Part shown: piece after piece, positions 7,069 through 12,352 of the stretch | Layout: each line of letters opens with the position of its first letter | Position numbering within the stretch: position 1 is the first letter of the stretch | NCBI GenBank assembly: GCA_022712475.1 | Contig: JALAGK010000329.1 | Span: 1 to 12,352, forward strand | From: Enterobacteriaceae bacterium | GTDB lineage: Bacteria; Pseudomonadota; Gammaproteobacteria; Enterobacterales; Enterobacteriaceae | DNA: 12,352 bases | Reading direction: 5' to 3' | Made by a program: the position numbers and the translations under genes | Notes under the pieces: model-generated | What the model was told of the DNA's origin: nothing | What the model saw: only the letters and a program-made list of their open reading frames with translations | Database searches by the model: none

Positions 7069-8046
7069 TTATTTTGCCGTCTTGTGTTCGGCCTGGCGAT
7101 TCACATTGTGCGCGCGCAATTTTTTCGCTCGGCCTTCCATCCACAGGTATCCGCAGGTTGCCAGCAGCAGCGGAATAAAGAAATAGAGTACGCGATAAGC
7201 AAGCAGGGCGGCGATCAGCTTGCCCTGTGGCACATGCTCACCTGCCAGTAAGGCGATAAATACGGCTTCCAGCACGCCGATTCCCGCCGGAATATGCACA
7301 ATCACGCCAGCGATACTGCTTACCAGCAGTACGCCCAGCACAAAGAAATAGTGCGCCTCCCGCCCCATGAGTAGCCAGATAATAGCCGCCATCACCATCC
7401 AGTTAGCGCAAGAGATAACCAACTGTAATAGCGCAAAGCGCCAGCCCGGCAGTTCAAGCGTATGACCACGCATCGTGATGCTGCGCTTTTTGGCATACGC
7501 GCACATCCACAGATAAACAGCGATAGTAACTAACAGCCCAATACCAAGCAGGCGTAGCGTGTTTTCATCTACATACCAGTGCGGCGGTAACGGTACCATG
7601 CCAAAGCTAAACAAAATACCGCCAAGCAGGATATAACCCAGCCAATTGGTGGTAATGCTCAGTGAGAAGATACGCGTAATCACGCTGCTTTTAAGCCCCA
7701 GACGCGAATAGAGTCGGTAGCGCATGCCAATACCGCCAATCCAGGTACTGAGCGTCAGGTTAAAGGCATAACAAATGGTTGCTACCATCATGACCTGGCG
7801 TTTCGCAATATGGTGCCCGCACCAGAAGCGTGCCATCAGGTCGTAGCAGCCATAAATCAGATAACTTAGCGCTACCAGTACACAGGCACCGTACAGTGCG
7901 GTACGGTTGTAGTTGTGGATGACGTCCCACACCTCTTCCCAGTTAATTTTGCGTGCATAAACCACCATCAGCACCACAACTGCGCCCAGAAACAGCAGAG
8001 TGAGGAGTTTATTGATGCGCCGCCAGAGCTTCTTTGAACCGGGCAT
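7069..8046 (-). CDS. ybhN: YbhN, UPF0104/AglD-MprF flippase-domain membrane protein
   Basis: A 325-aa polytopic inner-membrane protein (E. coli YbhN 318 aa) of the UPF0104 family, which shares its fold with the lipid-flipping domain of MprF and with archaeal AglD. About eight hydrophobic helices are visible, from residues 15-32 onward. Strongly conserved segments are YLIYGCYDLMARF, the NLTLSTWIGGIGMRYRLYSRLG core, and VIVHIPAGIGVLEAVFIALL. The activity is not proven; placement directly after the cardiolipin synthase gene clsB suggests a role in phospholipid handling. Its ATG overlaps the clsB stop by one base (TGATG), so translation is probably coupled. The basic C-terminal tail differs from E. 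coli. Confidence 0.95.
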   Translation of the reverse strand: MPGSKKLWRRINKLLTLLFLGAVVVLMVVYARKINWEEVWDVIHNYNRTALYGACVLVALSYLIYGCYDLMARFWCGHHIAKRQVMMVATICYAFNLTLSTWIGGIGMRYRLYSRLGLKSSVITRIFSLSITTNWLGYILLGGILFSFGMVPLPPHWYVDENTLRLLGIGLLVTIAVYLWMCAYAKKRSITMRGHTLELPGWRFALLQLVISCANWMVMAAIIWLLMGREAHYFFVLGVLLVSSIAGVIVHIPAGIGVLEAVFIALLAGEHVPQGKLIAALLAYRVLYFFIPLLLATCGYLWMEGRAKKLRAHNVNRQAEHKTAK

Positions 8047-9293
8047 CAGGGTTTCACCTCTGGCTCACGTACAGGGGTGCGGTCACCGGTTTCCATCTCT
8101 GGCTGTACCGGCGGTTCTACCACCGTCACGTGCGGCGTATGGGCAGGGAGCCAGCCCACCATTGCGGGGAAATGACGCAAAAAGTGGAAGGCCAGTACGC
8201 TAAAACCCACTTTCCACCAGGTGCGGCGCGGGAGATTCGCCTCGGTTATCTCCCGACAGTCGTTAAGAATCAGGCCATTGAGATTGTCTCGAAGCTGTTG
8301 ATTAAACTGCCTGTCGTGAATAATGACATTCGCTTCGAGATTAAGAGAAAGGCTGAGGGGGTCAAGATTACTGGAGCCAACGGTTGCCCAATGGTCATCC
8401 ATGAGTGCCACTTTGCCGTGCAGTGGGCGTGCCTGATATTCGTAAATGCTCACCCCCCCTTTCAGGAGATAATGATACAGCAGGCGAGCGCCCACTTTCA
8501 CTATGGGCATATCCGGCTCGCCCTGCACGATGAGCTTTACCCGCACACCGCGCCGGGCGGCGTTACGCATCGCGTGCAGCAGGCGGTAACCCGGAAAGAA
8601 ATAGGCATTGGCGATAATCACCTCGCGCTTCGCATTAGCCAGCATTTTGAGGTAATAACGCTCAATATCATCACTGTGCTCGCCGTTGTCACGCCAGACA
8701 AACAGCGCCTGGGTTTCTCCAGGTAGGGCGTTGTCCTGCGCGTGGTGATAGCGACGGCCCCACCAACGTTGCACCTCGTCGCGTTGCGGCAGCGTGGATT
8801 GCACGTACTCGCTAATGTCCCGCACTATCGGGCCCTCAAGCTGCAACGCATAGTCCTGTTTTGCTTGTGGGCCGTAGCTCAGAAGATGCTCGTCAGAAAA
8901 ATTAATGCCGCCGACAAAAGCAACACATTCATCCACCACCACAATTTTGCGGTGCATGCGGCGAAACACATTGGTGCGCATGCCTAACAACAGCCGACGT
9001 GGATCGTAAAAACGTAAAATCACACCGGCAGCCACCAGATCGTTTGCGAACGCGTCGCTGAATTTGGGCGTACCGTAGCCGTCAAGCAGGCACTCAACGC
9101 GTACACCGCGACGAGCGGCATTAAGAAGCACCTCGCGTAACTGCCAGCCAACGCCGTCTTCAAACCAGATAAAAGTTTCCAGTATGACCCGGGTATGGGC
9201 CTTTTCAATGGCGGCAAAGACTGCCGGGAAGAAAGCATCACCGTTTTCAAGCAGAGCAATATGGTTGCCGTTGCACCAGCCGTTTTTTGTCAC
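8046..9293 (-). CDS. clsB: Cardiolipin synthase B
   Basis: A 415-aa phospholipase-D-superfamily enzyme (E. coli ClsB, formerly YbhO, 413 aa). It makes cardiolipin at the inner membrane by phosphatidyl transfer; E. coli ClsB can also form phosphatidylglycerol from phosphatidylethanolamine and glycerol. Both HKD motifs are complete: H114-K116-D121 in HRKIVVVDE and H292-K294-D299 in HGKVALMDD, the latter followed by the expected GSSN. Near residue 350-380 is a conserved stretch ending in [20 protein letters not shown], a likely membrane-contact region. The start is GTG at 9293, overlapping the ybhP stop by 4 nt (GTGA); homology to the E. coli N-terminus (LLENG...PAVF) supports it, and no nearby ATG does better. 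It is the middle gene of ybhP-clsB-ybhN. Confidence 0.96.
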   Translation of the reverse strand: MTKNGWCNGNHIALLENGDAFFPAVFAAIEKAHTRVILETFIWFEDGVGWQLREVLLNAARRGVRVECLLDGYGTPKFSDAFANDLVAAGVILRFYDPRRLLLGMRTNVFRRMHRKIVVVDECVAFVGGINFSDEHLLSYGPQAKQDYALQLEGPIVRDISEYVQSTLPQRDEVQRWWGRRYHHAQDNALPGETQALFVWRDNGEHSDDIERYYLKMLANAKREVIIANAYFFPGYRLLHAMRNAARRGVRVKLIVQGEPDMPIVKVGARLLYHYLLKGGVSIYEYQARPLHGKVALMDDHWATVGSSNLDPLSLSLNLEANVIIHDRQFNQQLRDNLNGLILNDCREITEANLPRRTWWKVGFSVLAFHFLRHFPAMVGWLPAHTPHVTVVEPPVQPEMETGDRTPVREPEVKP

Positions 9294-10045
9294 AAATGAA
9301 TCTCCACTGCCAACGGGGCATGGTCTGAAAGATGTCGCCAGTCGCGCAATGTCAGTGCCTCAGGGTGACTGGCGGCGGCATTTTTTACATAGATACGGTC
9401 AAGACGCAGTACCGGGAAATTCACCGGAAAGGTGCGTGCCGGGCGGCCATGGGCACGGGTAAATACCTCGTCAAGCCCGGCAAGGCTGCGCAAAGGGTAG
9501 TTTGCGCGCTGACGCCAGTCGTTAAAATCCCCGGCCACCACCACGGGCTCACCTGCCGCAAGTGCATTAACATGTCTGGCAAGCATGGCGATTTGCGCGG
9601 TACGGTGGCGCTCCTGCAAGCCCAGGTGAACGCAGATGACATGCAACTGCTGGCTGGGGAGAGCGACTGTACAGTGCAACAGGCCACGTTTTTCATGCCC
9701 TGCTATTGATACATCCAGATTGTCGACATGCTGGATAGGGAAACGCGACAGCACGGCGTTACCGTGGTGGCCCTCTGGGTAAACCGCGTTGCGCCCATAG
9801 GCATAGTCCTCCCACATGCGGTCGGCGAGAAACTCATAGTGCGTAGTCTGCGGCCAGCCTTCTATATGCAGCGCGTGGATGTCATGTGCGCCGAGCACTT
9901 CCTGCAGGCAGACAATATCGGCGCCCACGCTGCGCACGGCTTCACGCAACTCAGGGAGAATGAAGCGCCGGTTGAAAGCCGTGAACCCTTTGTGGGTGTT
10001 GATGGTGAGTATTCGCAGCGAAAATTGTGCGTTGCTCTCTGCCAT
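9290..10045 (-). CDS. ybhP: YbhP, endonuclease/exonuclease/phosphatase (DNase I-like) family protein
   Basis: A 251-aa protein (E. coli YbhP 253 aa) with the DNase I-like metal-dependent phosphoesterase fold. The signature residues are in order: N16 (TINTHKG), E49 (CLQEV), H140 (CVHLG), D173 and N175 (AGDFND), D216 (RLDRIYV), D241 and H242 (SDHAPL). The natural substrate is unknown. Co-transcription with cardiolipin synthase hints at a phospholipid or lipid-linked phosphodiester (inference). No signal peptide is seen. ATG 10045 is chosen because GGGAGG lies 3 nt upstream and the E. coli protein begins at the same point; the frame stays open to 10336 but that extension runs antisense through ybhQ. 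First gene of the minus-strand operon, divergent from ybhQ. Confidence 0.95.
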   Translation of the reverse strand: MAESNAQFSLRILTINTHKGFTAFNRRFILPELREAVRSVGADIVCLQEVLGAHDIHALHIEGWPQTTHYEFLADRMWEDYAYGRNAVYPEGHHGNAVLSRFPIQHVDNLDVSIAGHEKRGLLHCTVALPSQQLHVICVHLGLQERHRTAQIAMLARHVNALAAGEPVVVAGDFNDWRQRANYPLRSLAGLDEVFTRAHGRPARTFPVNFPVLRLDRIYVKNAAASHPEALTLRDWRHLSDHAPLAVEIHL

Positions 10046-10187
10046 GCGCCTCCCGTTTTGGCTCTCTGCATCAAGATAAAGTGTAGTATCTGTCACAAAA
10101 AGTTGGCGGCTTCGGCAATTTTCCTTAAAGTACGGTACTCTTAGCTTTGTCTCATAGACAGGAAGAAAATCTATAAGGAGAGAAGCC
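10046..10187. promoter_or_regulatory. Divergent ybhP/ybhQ promoter region
   Basis: These 142 nt must hold both promoters. For ybhQ, TACTCT at 10136-10141 is a possible -10 without a good -35. For ybhP, GATACT on the minus strand (10085-10090) is a possible -10, also without a clear -35. I saw no strong operator. Confidence 0.35.
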
Positions 10188-10601
10188 ATGAAATGGCAAC
10201 AACGTATTCGTGTCGCAACAGGTCTTAGTTGCTGGCAGATTATGCTGCATTTGCTGGTGGTGGCACTGCTCGTTATGGGCTGGATGAGCAACGCGATGGT
10301 ACGTGTTGGGCTGGGGCTTTGTGCCTTGTACGCCATTACGCTGGTGCTGATGCTCGCGTTCCAGCGTTTTCAGGACGGCTGGCGTCGAGAGCTGTGTGAG
10401 TTCCTGGAAGAAATGACCACCACCTGGTATTTTGGCGCGGCGCTGATAGCCATCTGGCTGCTGTCAAAAGTTATTCATAATAACGTTCTGCTCGCTCTTG
10501 CCGGACTGGCGGTGCTGGCGGGTCCGGCGTTGTTCACGCTGCTGATTAAAGACCGTCGCCGCTCAGGCGATATTGCGTCTAAACATAGCGTACGCCGCTA
10601 G
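10188..10601 (+). CDS. ybhQ: YbhQ, small inner-membrane protein
   Basis: A 137-aa protein (E. coli YbhQ 136 aa) of unknown function. Four hydrophobic segments are visible, about residues 17-33, 38-57, 79-94 and 99-120. Between the second and third lies a charged cytoplasmic or periplasmic loop ([21 protein letters not shown]), and the tail is basic (SKHSVRR). The N-terminus is nearly identical to E. coli ([21 protein letters not shown]). AAGGAGAG about 6 nt before the ATG gives a strong start. Its last 39 nt overlap, on the opposite strand, the end of ybhR. Confidence 0.94.
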   Translation: MKWQQRIRVATGLSCWQIMLHLLVVALLVMGWMSNAMVRVGLGLCALYAITLVLMLAFQRFQDGWRRELCEFLEEMTTTWYFGAALIAIWLLSKVIHNNVLLALAGLAVLAGPALFTLLIKDRRRSGDIASKHSVRR

Positions 10602-11669
10602 CCCTGTTGTGGCCGCTATTGCCAGTAGCGGCCACAGACTCTGCCAGATAATATACAGACTCGCATCCTTCAGATAAATTTGCTTGGTAATATCTGTAAA
10701 GTGGCGAATTGGGTTTGCCCACGTCAGGTTCTGCAACCATTGCGGCATATTCTCGACTGGCGTGACGTAGCCTGAGAGCAAAATCGCCGGCATCATAAAC
10801 ACAAACACGCCAATAAATGCCTGCTGCTGTGTCGCGCACAGCGCTGAGATTAAAAGTCCAAATCCCACCAGTGACAACCCGTAAATCATCATGGCGAAAT
10901 AAAATAGCACCAGCGATCCGGCAAACGGTATCTGGTAAATCAGAATGCCGACCAGCAGCACGATGGTGGCCTGAAACATGGCTACCACCAGAGCGGGTAC
11001 CGCTTTGCCAACAAAAATCTGCCAGGTCGCGAGCGGTGAAACCAACAATTGATCCAATGTACCCTGTTCTCGTTCGCGGGCTACCGACAGCGAGGTGACA
11101 ATCATAACGCCAACGGTCGTAATCATGGCAATAAGCGAGGGCACGACAAACCATTTGTAATCCAGATTTGGGTTATACCAGTTGCGCACAATCAGCTCGC
11201 TATTGTTGGGTTTAGGCTTATTTGAGGTCATTTCCAGCTGCCAGTTTTTGACTATCTGTTGCAAATAGTTGGCGGCAATCTGCGCGCTGTTGGAGTTGCG
11301 CCCGTCGAGTATGAGCTGCATTTTCCCGGTTTGTCCCTGGTCGATATCGCGCGAAAAATTCGCCGGGAAGCGAATCAGCAGCAGCGCTTTTTGGGTATCG
11401 AGCGTTGTGCGAATCTCCTGCGGGCTTTTCAGCAGTAGAACATGGCTAAAGGCTTTGGCCTTTGCAAAACGCTGAGTCAGTTCAATGGAATGCCTGCCGT
11501 TATCTTCACTGTATACCGCAACAGTGGCGTTATTTACTTCAAGTGTTGCAGCAAGCGGGAACAACACCACCTGCAAAATCACGGGCAGAATAAGGATAGC
11601 GCGCGTTTGCGGCTCGCGCAGCAGCGCCTGTAGCTCTTTGCGAATCAGCGTCCATAAGCGGTACAGCAT
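10563..11669 (-). CDS. ybhR: ABC-2 transporter permease YbhR
   Basis: A 368-aa membrane subunit (the E. coli length) of the YbhFSR ABC-2 exporter, which in E. coli has been linked to drug efflux and Na+(Li+)/H+ antiport. One N-terminal helix (about 22-42) is followed by a large extracytoplasmic domain (about 45-172, with [20 protein letters not shown]) and five C-terminal helices (near 174-196, 223-245, 250-276, 283-303, 339-362). The coupling-helix motif [16 protein letters not shown] begins at 197. ATG 11669 is preferred: AGGAAG lies upstream and homology begins at [17 protein letters not shown] seven codons earlier overlaps ybhS and is less likely. It starts 13 nt after the ybhS stop. Its 3' end overlaps the convergent ybhQ. 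Confidence 0.96.
   Translation of the reverse strand: MLYRLWTLIRKELQALLREPQTRAILILPVILQVVLFPLAATLEVNNATVAVYSEDNGRHSIELTQRFAKAKAFSHVLLLKSPQEIRTTLDTQKALLLIRFPANFSRDIDQGQTGKMQLILDGRNSNSAQIAANYLQQIVKNWQLEMTSNKPKPNNSELIVRNWYNPNLDYKWFVVPSLIAMITTVGVMIVTSLSVAREREQGTLDQLLVSPLATWQIFVGKAVPALVVAMFQATIVLLVGILIYQIPFAGSLVLFYFAMMIYGLSLVGFGLLISALCATQQQAFIGVFVFMMPAILLSGYVTPVENMPQWLQNLTWANPIRHFTDITKQIYLKDASLYIIWQSLWPLLAIAATTGLAAYAMFRRNIA
10608..10636. repeat. Hairpin inside the end of ybhR, just past ybhQ
   Basis: TGTGGCCGCTA, 7-nt loop, TAGCGGCCACA: an 11-bp perfect stem starting 7 nt after the ybhQ stop but lying within ybhR codons. There is no T run on either side, so it is not a standard rho-independent terminator. 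It may stabilise the ybhQ mRNA 3' end or assist rho-dependent ending. Confidence 0.55.
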
Positions 11670-11682
11670 AGCGCTCACTTCC

Positions 11683-12352
11683 TTAGTCAAGACGACGTTT
11701 GGTTTTAAGCCAGGTCAGGCCGATAAACATCACCGTCGAGGCGATGAGAAATAGCGTATTTATCAGCAGCACAATGGGAATATTGCCTGCCAGAAACAGG
11801 CTTTGTAGTGTGCTGACAAAGTAGCGTGCTGGGATGATATAGGTCACTGCGCGGATAACTGCAGGCATGCTGTCTATCTGGAAAATAAATCCTGACAGCA
11901 TGATTGAGGGCAAAAACGCAGCATTAAGTGCCACCTGGGCGGCGTTAAACTGGTTGCGCGTGAGTGTGGAAATCAAAAGCCCCATGCCGAGCGTGCTCAA
12001 CAGAAACAGGCTGGAGATGACATACAGCACCAGCAGCGAGCCGCGGTAGGGCACGCCGAGAATAAACACCGAAACCAGCATGCAGATAAGCATGGCCAGC
12101 ATGCCGAGGAAGTAATAGGGGATAAGTTTGCACAGTAAGAGCTCTGTGCGGGTCACTTCGGTTGAAAGTAGCGCCTCCATGGTGCCGCGCTCCCACTCGC
12201 GCGCCACGACCAGCGAGGTGAGAATAGCGCCGATTACCGTCATGATAATGGTTACCGCGCCCGGGATAATAAAATGCTGGCTGATCGCTGCCGGGTTAAA
12301 CCAGTAGCGGGTTAGCGCGTCAACCAGCGGTGCAAGCTACTCACCTCTGTCA
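11683..12352 (-). pseudogene. ybhS: ABC-2 transporter permease YbhS, partial at window edge, with an in-frame TAG
   Basis: C-terminal part of the second membrane subunit of the YbhFSR exporter (E. coli YbhS 377 aa). The 186 aa after the internal Met at 12243 match E. coli residues 192-377 closely, including the coupling-helix motif [21 protein letters not shown] and the final WLKTKRRLD. Homology continues upstream of that Met ([19 protein letters not shown]) to a TAG at 12339-12337, at about E. coli residue 160. The few bases before it still read as YbhS-like (DRGE, compare DNGQ), so this is one nonsense codon, not the gene's end. CAG, AAG or GAG changed by one base would explain it. The 5' half and the ATPase gene ybhF expected beyond are outside the window. 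It could be a pseudogene or a base-call error close to a contig edge. Confidence 0.8.

Noticed and set aside
8034..8726. Plus-strand open frame (230 codons) opposite clsB
   Set aside because: Shadow of clsB; no start signals and an implausible His/Arg-rich product.
10046..10336. N-terminal extension of ybhP by 97 codons
   Set aside because: It runs antisense through the ybhQ start, while GGGAGG and homology mark the start at 10045.
1..12352. Mobile element, prophage, CRISPR array, tRNA or toxin-antitoxin pair
   Set aside because: I saw no transposase, integrase, direct-repeat array, tRNA-like fold or toxin-antitoxin-like gene pair; gene order is conserved backbone throughout.

Overview
The window is ordinary chromosomal backbone from an enterobacterium (Enterobacterales, related to but clearly diverged from Escherichia coli). 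Gene order, protein lengths and sequences follow the E. coli uvrB-ybhK-moaABCDE-ybhL-ybhN-clsB-ybhP-ybhQ-ybhR-ybhS segment, as I recall it. I see no mobile element, prophage, CRISPR array, tRNA or rRNA. The genus cannot be fixed from the sequence alone.

Layout. Bases 1-1793 hold the 3' nine-tenths of uvrB (+), which ends at a hairpin terminator shared with the convergent gene ybhK (-, 2776-1871). The 349-base divergent gap between ybhK and moaA is dense with control elements: a perfect inverted repeat before ybhK, an FNR-like box with a well-spaced -10, a near-perfect ModE palindrome, and a molybdenum-cofactor (Moco) riboswitch that ends just before the moaA start. The moaABCDE operon (+, 3126-5818) is complete and compact, and encodes conversion of GTP to cyclic pyranopterin monophosphate and then to molybdopterin. 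Next come ybhL (+, Bax-inhibitor-1 family) and its terminator. A minus-strand run follows: ybhP, clsB, ybhN and a small unnamed three-helix membrane protein gene, joined by 4-nt and 1-nt overlaps and a 15-nt gap. ybhQ (+) diverges from ybhP and overlaps convergently, by 39 nt, the end of ybhR. ybhR and the partial ybhS (both -) encode the two membrane subunits of the YbhFSR ABC-2 exporter.

What stands out. (1) ybhL carries two in-frame stops (TGA, TAG) inside a roughly 25-nt patch of altered codons, while the rest is intact and the frame never shifts. (2) ybhS has an in-frame TAG about 15 nt from the window edge. (3) MoaA has an aspartate next to its C-terminal cluster cysteines where a hydrophobic residue is expected. 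(4) E. coli has a second BI-1 gene (ybhM) after ybhL; here that spot holds a small membrane-protein gene on the other strand. Items 1-3 could be real lesions or base-call errors, and raw reads would decide. I found no convincing undescribed system; the richest signal is the layered control region before moaA.
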